NCBI RefSeq assembly: GCF_003855255.1
Contig: NZ_CP034072.1
Location: 3,446,198 to 3,510,197 of the forward strand
Origin: Mycolicibacterium nivoides
GTDB lineage: Bacteria; Actinomycetota; Actinomycetes; Mycobacteriales; Mycobacteriaceae
Direction: 5' to 3'
DNA length: 64,000 bases
The notes below the pieces were generated by a model, which saw nothing but the letters and a program-made list of their open reading frames with translations, was not told the origin of the DNA and did no database searches. Positions 45,703 through 55,761 of this stretch are shown one piece after another. A program made the translations under genes and the position numbers. Position 1 is the stretch's first letter; each line of letters starts with the position of its first letter.

Positions 45703-46467
45703 GTGGTCCATCTGAAGACAAAGCACCAGGTAGAAGCGATGGCGGCGGCCGGTGCAGTAGTTGCCGAAGCATTGCGAACCATCGCCGAAAAGGCCGGTGC
45801 AGGGCACACCACCGCTGATCTGGACCGGATCGCAGCCGAAATCCTGGCCGCACACGGCGCCGGCTCACCGTTCCTCGACTACCACCCGCGCTGGGCGCCC
45901 AGCCCGTTTCCGGCGGTGCTGTGCGTGAGCGTCAACGACGCGGTCGTCCACGGCATCCCAGGCGACACCGTCCTCGCGGACGGTGACCTGGTGTCGGTGG
46001 ATTTCGGGGCAATTCTCGACGGCTGGTGCGGAGACGCCGCCCGCAGCTTCGTGATCGGCACGCCGCGGGCGGCCGACAGCGCACTGATCGAGGCGACGGA
46101 TGCGGCCCTGGCCGCCGGGATCGCCGCGGTGCGACCCGGAAACACGCTGGGTGACATCGGCCACGCGATCGCGTCGGTGGCCCGCGGAGCCGGATACGGC
46201 TTGTTGGCCAACCACGGCGGGCACGGCATCGGCCGCACCATGCACGAGGCGCCGCACGTCCCCAACTCGGGACAACCCGGGGAAGGCCTGGCACTGCAGC
46301 CCGGACTGGTGCTCGCGATCGAGCCGATGCTGATCGCGGACGGCACCACGGGCTACGTCCACGACCCCGACGGCTGGACGCTCCGCAGCGCCACCGGGGC
46401 CCGCGCCGCACACAGTGAGCACACTGTGGCCGTCACCACGGACGGCGCCCGAATTTTGACGCTGTAG
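45703..46467 (+). CDS. map: Type I methionine aminopeptidase
   Basis: 254 aa. All five metal ligands are in place: Asp100 (SVDFG), Asp111 (CGDAAR), His in NHGGHGIG, Glu in LAIEPM and Glu in HSEHTVAV. It removes the initiator Met from nascent proteins. GTG 45703; no long N-terminal extension. Mycobacteria carry more than one map gene; this one sits beside serC and is divergent from the diiron gene, so it is probably an additional copy. The 122-base divergent gap has no clear operator. Confidence 0.92.
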   Translation: MVHLKTKHQVEAMAAAGAVVAEALRTIAEKAGAGHTTADLDRIAAEILAAHGAGSPFLDYHPRWAPSPFPAVLCVSVNDAVVHGIPGDTVLADGDLVSVDFGAILDGWCGDAARSFVIGTPRAADSALIEATDAALAAGIAAVRPGNTLGDIGHAIASVARGAGYGLLANHGGHGIGRTMHEAPHVPNSGQPGEGLALQPGLVLAIEPMLIADGTTGYVHDPDGWTLRSATGARAAHSEHTVAVTTDGARILTL

Positions 46468-46480
46468 CGGCCGACTTTAG

Positions 46481-47596
<1,116 letters not shown>

Positions 47597-47688
47597 GCGA
47601 GCCTTCATCTCCGGGCCTGTCCCGCCAGCGTGTCAGCCCGGTAACGGGCCCATAACGCAGTAGGGTTCGCGCAGGAGGTTTGGTCGGT

Positions 47689-48504
47689 ATGCGAGAACTC
47701 AGAGTCGTTGGATTGAACGTAGACGGCAGACGCATCATCTGTGAATCCGACGACTCCGCCAAGGACATGTTCAGCTTGCGTGTCGATGACCGTCTCCGCG
47801 CTGCGATGCGCGGTGACAAGGTCACCTCGAATCAGACCGACATCGATGTAGAGGTGCAGAACGTGCTGCGACCCAAGGAGATTCAGGCAAGGATTCGCGC
47901 CGGGGCGTCGGTCGAGCAGTTGGCCGAAGCAGCCGGGGTGCCTGTCGAGCGGGTCGAGCGGTTCGCCCATCCGGTGTTGCTGGAGCGCGCCCGCGCGGCC
48001 GAGCTGGCCACCGCGGCGCATCCGGTGCTGGCCGACGGCCCCTCGGTGCTGACGCTGCTGGAAACCGTCACGCAGGCCGTGGTGGCCCGAGGCCTTGACC
48101 CCGATTCGATCGCCTGGGACGCCTGGCGCAACGAGGACAGCCGGTGGACCGTGCAGCTGGCCTGGAAGGCGGGCCGGTCGGACAACGTCGCACACTTCCG
48201 GTACACCCCCGGAGCTCACGGCGGCACCGTCTCCGCATCAGACGATGCGGCCCGTCAGCTGATCAATCCCGATTTCGGCCGTCCGCTGCGTCCCGTCGCC
48301 GCGGTGCCGCACCTGTTCGACAACCACGAGACCCACGAGGTCGCGGACACGCCGGCCGCGGTGCCCGAGCAGTTCAGCCGACCGGCCGAGCCGATTCCCG
48401 CGCCTGCTCCCCCGGCACCCAAGCGCGGCCGCAAGGCCCGTCCCGCGGTTCCGGCCTGGGAGGACGTCCTGCTGGGCGTGCGGTCGTCGGGGACCCAGCC
48501 CTGA
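47689..48504 (+). CDS. sepH: Septation protein SepH
   Basis: 271 aa. The N-terminal DUF3071 part (MRELRVVGLNVDGRRIICES) includes a helix-turn-helix-like segment (KEIQARIRAGASVEQLAEAAG), followed by a Pro/Ala-rich, disordered C-terminus ending in a conserved-looking PAWEDVLLGVRS. SepH binds FtsZ and stimulates its assembly in Streptomyces and mycobacteria. AGGAGG (47673-47678) sits 10 bases before ATG 47689; an in-frame TTG at 47680 is too close to it. Homolog of Rv0883c. Confidence 0.94.
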   Translation: MRELRVVGLNVDGRRIICESDDSAKDMFSLRVDDRLRAAMRGDKVTSNQTDIDVEVQNVLRPKEIQARIRAGASVEQLAEAAGVPVERVERFAHPVLLERARAAELATAAHPVLADGPSVLTLLETVTQAVVARGLDPDSIAWDAWRNEDSRWTVQLAWKAGRSDNVAHFRYTPGAHGGTVSASDDAARQLINPDFGRPLRPVAAVPHLFDNHETHEVADTPAAVPEQFSRPAEPIPAPAPPAPKRGRKARPAVPAWEDVLLGVRSSGTQP

Positions 48505-48547
48505 TCGCTTGACCTGAAGCGTTCTTGAGGTCATAGCGTCGGCACGC

Positions 48548-49354
48548 ATGACCTCCCTTGGCCCGATCGGGCTGGCCGGCAGCAATCCGTTCACAGAAGA
48601 TGCGGCAGTGGTGGCCGACGAGGCGCGCCATGCCGAGGACCTCGGGTTCTCCACGTTGTGGCGCTCGGGCAATCTTCCGATGCTCGCCGCAGCGGTCCGC
48701 GCGACGACCTCGATCCCCATCGCCACCGGGATCATTCCGGTGGTGCGGGTGCCGGCCGCCGAGGTCATCGCCACCTACACCGAACTTCAGCGCGAGCACC
48801 CCGACCGGTTCCTCGTCGGCCTCGGCGGTGCGCACGGCCCTCAGCCCATGGCCACTCTCAACGCCTACCTGGACGAGCTCGACGTCGCGGACATCAACGC
48901 GGACCGGCGGGTGCTGGCCGCACTCGGCCCGAACATGCTGGCCCTGGCGCGGGAGCGGGCCGGCGGCGCGTATCCCTATCTGGTGACGCCGTCGTACGTG
49001 ACGGCCGCGCGGTCGGCACTGGGGCCGGACAGGATGCTGGCGGTCCTCCTGATGGTCATGCCCGTCACCGACCGCGAAACAGCGCGACGCGCCGCCGCCG
49101 AACCGCTGCGGTTCCTGACGTCCCAGGGCGGCTACCGCCGCAACCTGATCCGCCAGGGTTTCACCGCGACCGATATCGACACGGTCAGCGACCGCCTGCT
49201 CGACGGAATCGCCGCCTGGGGTTCTCCCGAAGTCATCGCCGGGCGCATCGCCGAGTACCGGGACGCCGGCGCCGATCAGGTGGTGCTGCGCATTCTGGGC
49301 GTCGACGACATCGCAATGTGGCGCACGCGACTCTCCCACACCCTCCTAAGTTAG
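48548..49354 (+). CDS. F420-dependent LLM-class oxidoreductase (TIGR03620-type)
   Basis: 268 aa luciferase-like TIM barrel. Features: GFSTLWRSGNLPMLAAAV, PIATGIIPVVRVPAAEV, RFLVGLGGAHGP and a late AAWGSPEVIAGRIAEYRDAG. Mycobacteria use F420 for many such enzymes, so F420 is the likely cofactor rather than FMN. Substrate unknown. Its stop lies inside an inverted repeat that precedes the methyltransferase gene. Confidence 0.85.
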   Translation: MTSLGPIGLAGSNPFTEDAAVVADEARHAEDLGFSTLWRSGNLPMLAAAVRATTSIPIATGIIPVVRVPAAEVIATYTELQREHPDRFLVGLGGAHGPQPMATLNAYLDELDVADINADRRVLAALGPNMLALARERAGGAYPYLVTPSYVTAARSALGPDRMLAVLLMVMPVTDRETARRAAAEPLRFLTSQGGYRRNLIRQGFTATDIDTVSDRLLDGIAAWGSPEVIAGRIAEYRDAGADQVVLRILGVDDIAMWRTRLSHTLLS

Positions 49355-49373
49355 TTATAGTGTCTAATAACTA
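49352..49373. promoter_or_regulatory. Inverted repeat upstream of the methyltransferase gene
   Basis: TAGTTAT (49352-49358) and ATAACTA (49367-49373) form a perfect inverted repeat with an 8-base gap, in an AT-rich island in this GC-rich DNA. It lies 26 bases before ATG 49399. It could be a regulator site overlapping the promoter; TATAGT inside it could serve as a -10 box. Confidence 0.5.
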
Positions 49374-49398
49374 GCTTGGCTATACATCTGGAGGGGTC

Positions 49399-50310
49399 AT
49401 GCCACGCACCGAGAACGACACCTGGGATCTGGCCACCGGCGTCGGCGCCACCGCCACCGGCGTTGCCGCGTCCCGGGCCCTGGCCTCCAACGCCGCCGAC
49501 CCGCTGATCTCCGACCCGTACGCCCGGCCCCTGGTCGACGCCGTCGGGGTGGACTATTACGTGCGCCTGGCCCAGGGCGACCTGGTCGCCGACGGCGCCG
49601 CCGAGCCGCTCGATCCGCACGTGATCGCCGACGGCATGGCGATCCGGACCCGCTACTTCGACGACTTCTTCCTGACCGCCGTCGAGGCGGGCATCCGCCA
49701 GGCCGTCATCCTGGCCTCGGGGCTGGACGCCCGCGCCTACCGGCTGCCCTGGCCGGCCGGGATGACGGTGTTCGAACTGGATCAGCCTGCCGTCATCGAG
49801 TTCAAGGGCCGGGCACTCGCCGATCTGGGCGCCGCGCCGGCCGCGGAACTGCACGCCATCGGCATCGATCTACGCCAGGACTGGCCCGCCGCCCTGCGCG
49901 CCCGCGGCTTCGACCCGCAGGCTCCGACCGCGTGGATCGCCGAAGGACTGCTCGGGTACCTGCCTCCCGACGCCCAAGACCGGTTGTTCGACAACATCAC
50001 CGCGCTCAGCGCACCGGGCAGCCGCATCGCCACCGACTGGATGAGCGGGCACTCCGAGCCGGCCGAGAGCCGGATACGGACACTGACCGACCACCAGCGC
50101 GAGCAGGGCCTGGAGGTGGACGACCTGTCAGAGCTGATCTTCTCCGGCGACCGCAACCCCGTCGCGGACTACCTGACCGAAACCGGCTGGCAGCCCGAAA
50201 CCACCACGGCCGAAAGAATGTTCGCGGTCCACGGCAGGCCGTTCCGCCGCGACGATGCCGTCGCCGGGTTGCTCGACGCCAACTACACCGCGGCAGAGCT
50301 GGTGGCCTGA
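49399..50310 (+). CDS. SAM-dependent methyltransferase, TIGR00027 family
   Basis: 303 aa. Typical of the large mycobacterial TIGR00027/leucine-carboxyl-methyltransferase-like family: TWDLATGVGATATGVAASRA at the start, RTRYFDDFFLTAVEAGIRQA, the SAM site VILASGLDARAYRLPWP, FELDQPAVIEFK, and WIAEGLLGYLPPDAQDRL. Substrate unknown for most members. GGAGGG lies about 5 bases before the ATG. Confidence 0.93.
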   Translation: MPRTENDTWDLATGVGATATGVAASRALASNAADPLISDPYARPLVDAVGVDYYVRLAQGDLVADGAAEPLDPHVIADGMAIRTRYFDDFFLTAVEAGIRQAVILASGLDARAYRLPWPAGMTVFELDQPAVIEFKGRALADLGAAPAAELHAIGIDLRQDWPAALRARGFDPQAPTAWIAEGLLGYLPPDAQDRLFDNITALSAPGSRIATDWMSGHSEPAESRIRTLTDHQREQGLEVDDLSELIFSGDRNPVADYLTETGWQPETTTAERMFAVHGRPFRRDDAVAGLLDANYTAAELVA

Positions 50311-50332
50311 GACGTTCGGGGTCAGGCCGGGT

Positions 50333-50608
50333 TCAGCCCTGGGTCAACCCGATCGCCAGCAGCGCCAGCCAGCCACACGCCACCCCCACGCCCGAACCCA
50401 GGACGAACCAGCGCCACACCGGCCGGTGCCGCCAGCCCCACACGGTGGGGGCCAGCCCGCCGACGGCCACCATGTTCAGCCCGACCGCCAGCAGCGGGTG
50501 GACACGCAGCAGGCCTACCCCGAGCACCACGATCGCCGCACCCAGCACCACGGCTACGAAGGCGGCCACCGTCAATCCGGTCCCCCACGGCGTGGAATCG
50601 TCGGTCAC
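50333..50608 (-). CDS. DUF2537 small membrane protein (Rv0882-like)
   Basis: 91 aa with three hydrophobic helices (about residues 11-33, 38-55 and 66-88). Same position and size as Rv0882 of M. tuberculosis. The start overlaps the end of the rRNA/tRNA methyltransferase gene by four bases, so it is the last gene of the marR-trmH-DUF2537 operon. Function unknown. Confidence 0.83.
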   Translation of the reverse strand: MTDDSTPWGTGLTVAAFVAVVLGAAIVVLGVGLLRVHPLLAVGLNMVAVGGLAPTVWGWRHRPVWRWFVLGSGVGVACGWLALLAIGLTQG

Positions 50609-51450
50609 GGAGTCAATCTAACGCGATCTCGGCTCCCGAGCCTGGCACGTTCATAGAACGCGAGCGCCGCCGCCGTGGCGACGTTGAGCGAATCGGTGCC
50701 ACGCGACATCGGGATGCGCACCCGCACGTCGCTGGCCCGCATCGTGTGCTCGGTCAGACCCGGGCCCTCGGCGCCGACCAGAACCGCCACCCGGTCGCCG
50801 TCGAGCTGCGACATCGCCTCGGACAGCGTCGCGGCAGCCGGATCCGGCGTCATGGCCATGAGCCGAAACCCGTTGTCCCGCAATAGTTCCAGATCACCGG
50901 GCCAGGATTCGGCCCGCGCGAAGGGAACCAGCAGGGCATGGCCCATCGACACCCGCACCGCCCGCCGGTACAGCGGATCAGCACATCCCGCACCGAACAC
51001 CACCGCATCGACCGCCAGCCCGGCGGCGTTGCGGAAGATCGACCCGAGATTCTCGTGGTCGTTGACCCCTTCGAGCACCGCCACGGTGCGCGCCCCGGAA
51101 ATCACCTGCGCCACCGACAACTCGGGCGCCCGCGAAGCCGAAGCCAGCACGCCACGGTTGAGGTGGAACCCGACCGCGGCGGCCATCACGTCCGCACTGG
51201 TCCGGTAGAACGGGACATCCACGCCCTCGAGGTCGGCGGCCAGCTCCGTCAGGCGCCGGTCGGTGCCGAGCAGCGCACGCGGGACGAACCGGGAGGCCAG
51301 CATCCGCTGAGCCACCAGTACCCCTTCGGCGATCACCAGACCCTTGCCGCTGGGTAGATCGGGCCGGCGGTCCACGCTGTTGAGATCGCGAAAGTCGTCC
51401 AACCGGGTATCGGACGGATCCGCTATATCGATGACCTGCAGCAGACTCAC
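50605..51450 (-). CDS. SpoU/TrmH-family RNA 2'-O-methyltransferase (Rv0881-like)
   Basis: 281 aa. An N-terminal substrate-binding part ([18 protein letters not shown]) is followed by the SpoU catalytic fold: [35 protein letters not shown] and [20 protein letters not shown], the three conserved SPOUT motifs. It methylates a ribose in rRNA or tRNA; the exact target cannot be told. GTG 51450 overlaps the marR stop by four bases. Confidence 0.9.
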   Translation of the reverse strand: MSLLQVIDIADPSDTRLDDFRDLNSVDRRPDLPSGKGLVIAEGVLVAQRMLASRFVPRALLGTDRRLTELAADLEGVDVPFYRTSADVMAAAVGFHLNRGVLASASRAPELSVAQVISGARTVAVLEGVNDHENLGSIFRNAAGLAVDAVVFGAGCADPLYRRAVRVSMGHALLVPFARAESWPGDLELLRDNGFRLMAMTPDPAAATLSEAMSQLDGDRVAVLVGAEGPGLTEHTMRASDVRVRIPMSRGTDSLNVATAAALAFYERARLGSRDRVRLTP

Positions 51451-51878
51451 GCGCCTTCGAGAACCATGGCGGACATCAGATCGGTGGCGGTGAGCAGAGT
51501 CTGGCGTTCATCGGGATCCAGCCGCAAGAGCTGGGACTTGAGCCACTCCTGGCTGGCCCGGCGCTCGGCCTCCACCAGGGTCATCCCGGCCTGAGAGGCA
51601 GACACCACGATCTGGCGTCCGTCCACCGGATGGGCCGTGCGGGCCACCAGACCCAGCTCGGCCAGTGAGGCGATCACCCTGGTCATCGACGGAGGGCGCA
51701 CCCGTTCGCGCACCGCCAGGGCACCCGGCGTCATCGCGCCCTCCTTGACCAAGGTGGCCAGCGCCGAGAACTGGGTCAGCGAAACCGGGGATTGCGCACG
51801 CCGCGTACGTAATTGACGCGCGAGACGGACAACCGCCAGAGCCAGGTCATTCGCGAGCCGCGCATCCGGATCCTTCAC
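51447..51878 (-). CDS. MarR-family regulator (Rv0880-like)
   Basis: 143 aa winged helix: [40 protein letters not shown] and the wing [13 protein letters not shown]. Homolog of Rv0880. GTG 51878 is used; the longer frame upstream overlaps the divergent genes and is not supported. First gene of the operon with the RNA methyltransferase. Confidence 0.88.
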   Translation of the reverse strand: MKDPDARLANDLALAVVRLARQLRTRRAQSPVSLTQFSALATLVKEGAMTPGALAVRERVRPPSMTRVIASLAELGLVARTAHPVDGRQIVVSASQAGMTLVEAERRASQEWLKSQLLRLDPDERQTLLTATDLMSAMVLEGA

Positions 51879-51963
51879 ATCGGAAATAATACTGAGGCTG
51901 CGACAGTAAAGGGCTAAAACCAAGACCAATGAATCCCCATCGCATCGGATACGTTGGTCACCG

Positions 51964-52227
51964 ATGACCGAGGACACCAACGACACGTCGGCGCCGCAGC
52001 CGCCGGCCCTGCCCGCCGCGTTGCTGGAGCCGTGGCCCGTGATCGTCGTGATCGCCACGGGCTGGCTGATCGCGACCGTCGTGGCCTTCACCGTCAGCGG
52101 TCTGCAACACTGGCGGCCGTTCACAATCGCCGGGCTGGCGATCGGCGTTCTGGGCACGACTATCTTTCTGATCCAGCGCCGCGCGGTGCGCCGTGGATCC
52201 CGCGGTGCGCAAAGCGGATTGACCTGA
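51964..52227 (+). CDS. DUF2530 small membrane protein (Rv0879c-like)
   Basis: 87 aa with two helices (about residues 24-45 and 51-70), a Pro-rich N-terminus and a basic C-terminus ([10 protein letters not shown]). Position and size match Rv0879c. Divergent from the marR gene (85 bases) and 9 bases upstream of the SRPBCC gene, so likely cotranscribed with it. Function unknown. Confidence 0.82.
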   Translation: MTEDTNDTSAPQPPALPAALLEPWPVIVVIATGWLIATVVAFTVSGLQHWRPFTIAGLAIGVLGTTIFLIQRRAVRRGSRGAQSGLT

Positions 52228-52236
52228 GGAGACACC

Positions 52237-52689
52237 ATGGCCGCACCACTTCTGCAAGCCACCGTCGACATCGACGCACCGGTCGACAAAGTGTGGGGGC
52301 TCATCTCGGACCTGAGCCGGATGCCGCAGTGGAGCCCGCAGTGCCGGTTCATGAAGACCCTCGGCCCGCTCCGCCCGGGAACCCGCACGTTCAATCTCAA
52401 CCGGCGGAAGTTCATGTTCTGGCCCACCACGTCACGCATCACCGAGGTCGTCGACAACAAGAGGCTCGCGTTCCTGGTGGAGGGCAACAACACCGTGTGG
52501 AGCTACGAACTGGAGCCGACCGCCACCGGCACCCGCGTGACCGAATCCCGTCACGCCGAGAACGGCACGACAGCCGTGTCCAACGCTCTGGTCGGCGCAT
52601 TGTTCGGCGGAGTCCCGAGCTTCGAGGACGAACTCGTCGACGGGATGAACGCCTCGCTGGCGCGGATCAAGGCCGCCGCCGAGAACTGA
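52237..52689 (+). CDS. SRPBCC-fold (polyketide cyclase/START-like) protein
   Basis: 150 aa with the typical opening [20 protein letters not shown] and MPQWSPQC, then a strand-rich core and a final long helix ([15 protein letters not shown]). The fold binds hydrophobic ligands; no activity can be given. GAGGAG precedes ATG 52237. A short perfect stem (ACTGAGC/GCTCAGT, 52685-52701) lies at its end, where the DUF3027 gene arrives from the other side. Confidence 0.85.
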   Translation: MAAPLLQATVDIDAPVDKVWGLISDLSRMPQWSPQCRFMKTLGPLRPGTRTFNLNRRKFMFWPTTSRITEVVDNKRLAFLVEGNNTVWSYELEPTATGTRVTESRHAENGTTAVSNALVGALFGGVPSFEDELVDGMNASLARIKAAAEN

Positions 52690-52696
52690 GCAGAGC

Positions 52697-53506
52697 TCAG
52701 TCGACCACGTCGAGCACACCGTCGTCGTACGGCTCATACATCGGCGAGCCGGTGCCGGGCGGTTGCGGGGTGTCCGAATGGGCCCCGCAGCCGTACTCGG
52801 CCTCCACCACATGCCCGTCGGCCGACAGATCGTTGGCGCACACACCGAACATCAGGCCCAGCGCACCGCCGAGCGGTAGGTAGAACCCGCAGTCGCGGCA
52901 CACCCGGCGCGTGGAGCGGGCCATCGCCGAACCCGGCCCGTAATCGCCGTCGTGCCAACGCTGCGCTGCCTGCCCGCGACCCCACTCACTGAGCACCTGA
53001 CGCCTGCCGAGGCCGAGCTCGAGGTCGAGGGGCACGTCGTCGATCAGCGGATCCCCGGTGGCCACGTAGCCCGGGACCAGACGCGGATCGTTCGGCGGCG
53101 GCGCCAGCAGGTCGCCTGGCCCGAGATCACCGGGACGGATCCGCTCCTCCCACGGCACCCACTGCGGCGCCAGCAGCGCCGTCGGCCCCGGAATCAGGAC
53201 CAACTCGCTGATCGTCGCGTGATCGGCGCCCGGGTAGGCCGCCACCACGACGGCCCACTGCCAACCGCGGTAACCCGGCAGATCGGCCAGGAATCGGTGC
53301 GTGGCCGAGGCGGCATCCTCGACGCTCACGCCGAGGTATTCGCCCACGGTGCCCTCGCCGCTGAACTCGATCAACGCCGCACGGGCTTGCTCGGCGGCAC
53401 CAAGAAGCAACGCCTCCTGCTCCTGCGACGGCACTTCGGGGCCGGCCGTCAAGCCGGAGTCGGGAGTCTGCTCAGCAGATTCGGTCACGCTTTCCATTGC
53501 CTCCAT
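52697..53506 (-). CDS. DUF3027 protein (Rv0877-like)
   Basis: 269 aa. The C-terminal half has a four-Cys pattern, CRDCGFYLPL ... CANDL ... YGCGAHSD, that could hold a zinc ion. Conserved in Actinobacteria as DUF3027; counterpart Rv0877. ATG 53506 (or 53497) is used; the long frame upstream is a shadow of the divergent MFS gene. Role unknown; the Cys pattern suggests a structural metal site. Confidence 0.82.
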   Translation of the reverse strand: MEAMESVTESAEQTPDSGLTAGPEVPSQEQEALLLGAAEQARAALIEFSGEGTVGEYLGVSVEDAASATHRFLADLPGYRGWQWAVVVAAYPGADHATISELVLIPGPTALLAPQWVPWEERIRPGDLGPGDLLAPPPNDPRLVPGYVATGDPLIDDVPLDLELGLGRRQVLSEWGRGQAAQRWHDGDYGPGSAMARSTRRVCRDCGFYLPLGGALGLMFGVCANDLSADGHVVEAEYGCGAHSDTPQPPGTGSPMYEPYDDGVLDVVD

Positions 53507-53584
53507 AGTGCCTGATCGGGGCAACCCCAGGCCACACCGGTCGGCTGTCGGCCGCCTGCGCGCCCGATAAGAGAGAATCAGGGG

Positions 53585-55252
53585 GTGACCTACTACCCGC
53601 CGCGGCCGCCGGCCGATCACGGCGCGGAACATCCCGGAATGGCGAATTACCCCAGCGACGAGACGCCGCGCCGGCCACCCAGGCAATCGGTACCCAGCTC
53701 CAACCGCTGGCTGCCGCCACTCGATGAGCAACACACCGCTGCGTATTCGGCACCCGACGACCCACCGCCGTCGCGCGGGGTCGGGTCGGCGGCCGGCGAG
53801 AAGGTCACCGTCACCCGGGCAGCCGCGGCGCGCAGCCGCGAAATGGGCTCGCGAATGTACGGTTTCGTGCACCGCGCCGCCACTGCCGACGGCGCCGACA
53901 AGTCCGGGCTGACCGCACTGACCTGGCCGGTGGTGGCGAACTTCGCCGTCGACGCGGCGATGGCCGTGGCGTTGGCCAACACGTTGTTCTTCGCCGCCGC
54001 CAGCGGCGAGTCGAAGGGCAAGGTCGCGCTCTACCTGCTGATCACCATCGCCCCGTTCGCGGTGATCGCCCCGCTGATCGGGCCCGCGCTGGACCGCCTG
54101 CAGCACGGCCGCCGGATGGCGCTGGCCGCCTCGTTCGCGTTGCGCACCGTGCTGATCGTGGTGCTGATCGCCAACTACGACGGCGCCACCGGAAGCTATC
54201 CGTCCTGGGTGCTCTACCCGTGCGCGCTCGGCATGATGGTGCTGTCCAAATCCTTCTCGGTGCTGCGCAGCGCGGTCACCCCGCGTGTGCTGCCGCCGTC
54301 GATCGACCTGGTCCGGGTGAACTCCCGGTTGACCACCTTCGGCCTGCTCGGCGGCACCGTCGTCGGCGGCGGCATCGCCGCGGGCGCCGAATATTTGTTC
54401 AACGTGGCGCAACTGCCCGGAGCGCTGTACGTGGTCGTCGCGGTCAGCGTCGCCGGCGCGGTGCTGTCCATGCGGATCCCCAAGTGGGTCGAGGTCACCG
54501 AGGGCGAGGTGCCCACCACGCTGAGCTATCACGGCCAATCCGGCAGCCCGGGCGAGATGCGCAGGCACCCCGGCAAGCCCAAGGCCGAGCGTCAGCCGTT
54601 GGGCCGCAACACCATCACCGCGTTGTGGGGCAACTGCACCATCAAGGTGATGGTCGGATTCCTGTTCCTCTACCCCGCGTTCGTCGCCAAATCGCACGAT
54701 GCCAGCGGCTGGGAACAGCTGCTGATCCTCGGCCTGATCGGGGCCGCGGCCGGGATCGGCAACTTCGGCGGCAACATCGCCGCGGCCCGGCTCAAGCTCG
54801 GCCATCCCGCTCAGCTGGTGGTGCGGGCCGCTGCCGCGGTCACCGCCGTCGCGCTGGCCACCGCCCTGACCGGCAACCTGCTGGTGGCTGCCGGGGCGAC
54901 ACTGGTCACCTCCGGCGCCAGCGCCATCGCGAAGGCCTCACTGGACGCGTCCCTTCAGGACGACCTGCCCGAGGCCTCGCGGGCCTCGGCGTTCGGCCGG
55001 TCGGAATCGGTGCTGCAGCTGGCCTGGGTGGCCGGCGGCGCCACCGGGGTGCTGATCTATACAGACCTCACAGTCGGGTTCACTACGATCACGGCCGTGC
55101 TGATACTGGGCCTGGCGCAGACCATCGTGAGCTATCGCGGCGAATCACTGATTCCCGGCCTGGGCGGTAACCGCCCGGTCCACGCCGCGCGAGAAGGCGG
55201 CGGCACCCGTCCCCCGACAGCACCGACGACAGCACAGTGGGAGTCCCGATGA
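53585..55252 (+). CDS. MFS-like membrane protein (Rv0876c-like)
   Basis: 555 aa. A Pro-rich, disordered cytosolic N-terminus of about 100 residues is followed by about 12 helices (WPVVANFAVDAAMAVALANT onward) and a Pro/Thr-rich tail. Motif A is weak (GPALDRLQHGRRMALAASFA). Counterpart of Rv0876c; substrate unknown. Its stop overlaps the ATG of the DUF2771 gene. The long unstructured N-terminus is unusual for the MFS. Confidence 0.88.
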   Translation: MTYYPPRPPADHGAEHPGMANYPSDETPRRPPRQSVPSSNRWLPPLDEQHTAAYSAPDDPPPSRGVGSAAGEKVTVTRAAAARSREMGSRMYGFVHRAATADGADKSGLTALTWPVVANFAVDAAMAVALANTLFFAAASGESKGKVALYLLITIAPFAVIAPLIGPALDRLQHGRRMALAASFALRTVLIVVLIANYDGATGSYPSWVLYPCALGMMVLSKSFSVLRSAVTPRVLPPSIDLVRVNSRLTTFGLLGGTVVGGGIAAGAEYLFNVAQLPGALYVVVAVSVAGAVLSMRIPKWVEVTEGEVPTTLSYHGQSGSPGEMRRHPGKPKAERQPLGRNTITALWGNCTIKVMVGFLFLYPAFVAKSHDASGWEQLLILGLIGAAAGIGNFGGNIAAARLKLGHPAQLVVRAAAAVTAVALATALTGNLLVAAGATLVTSGASAIAKASLDASLQDDLPEASRASAFGRSESVLQLAWVAGGATGVLIYTDLTVGFTTITAVLILGLAQTIVSYRGESLIPGLGGNRPVHAAREGGGTRPPTAPTTAQWESR

Positions 55253-55761
55253 AGCGTGCCCTGGCGATCCTTGCGGCCGTGGTCGTGCTGGCGATTGCAG
55301 GCACCGCGGTCGGGGTCTGGCGGCTGCACAGTTCACACGGGGACCAGCTGCCGGAGATCAGTGCGTACTCGCACGGGCATGCGGTGCGGGTCGGTCCGTT
55401 CCAGTACTGCGAGGTGCTCAACCTCGACGACTGCAAGGAGCCGCGCGATACGGGCGAGCTGCGGGTCACCAAGGAAAGTCCGGTTCAGCTCTCGGTGCCC
55501 AGTTCGGTCGCCCGGGCACCGTGGCGGCTGCTGCGGGTGTACGAGAACCCGATCGACACGACGGTCACGTACTACGCACCCAAGACGACGCTGGCCGTCA
55601 CCATCCCCACCGTCGATCCCAACCGGGGCCGGCTCACCGGGCTGGCGGTCCAGATGCTGACCCTGGTGCAGGACCAGAACGGCGAGGAGTTCGCGCTGCC
55701 CCACGCCGAGTGGTCGGTCAGCACCGTCTGGCCGGACCGCGAGCCCGCGGACGCGCGCTAA
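55249..55761 (+). CDS. DUF2771 membrane-anchored protein (Rv0875c-like)
   Basis: 170 aa with an N-terminal signal/anchor helix (about residues 3-24) and an exported domain with two Cys (FQYCEVLNLDDC), likely a disulfide. Homolog of Rv0875c. Coupled to the MFS-like gene by ATGA overlap. Probably extracytoplasmic; function unknown. Ends in a four-base convergent overlap with the GST gene. Confidence 0.85.
   Translation: MKRALAILAAVVVLAIAGTAVGVWRLHSSHGDQLPEISAYSHGHAVRVGPFQYCEVLNLDDCKEPRDTGELRVTKESPVQLSVPSSVARAPWRLLRVYENPIDTTVTYYAPKTTLAVTIPTVDPNRGRLTGLAVQMLTLVQDQNGEEFALPHAEWSVSTVWPDREPADAR

Noticed and set aside
53507..54805. Minus-strand extension of the DUF3027 gene
   Set aside because: Opposite the MFS-like gene and without domain similarity; the conserved protein starts at 53506 or 53497.
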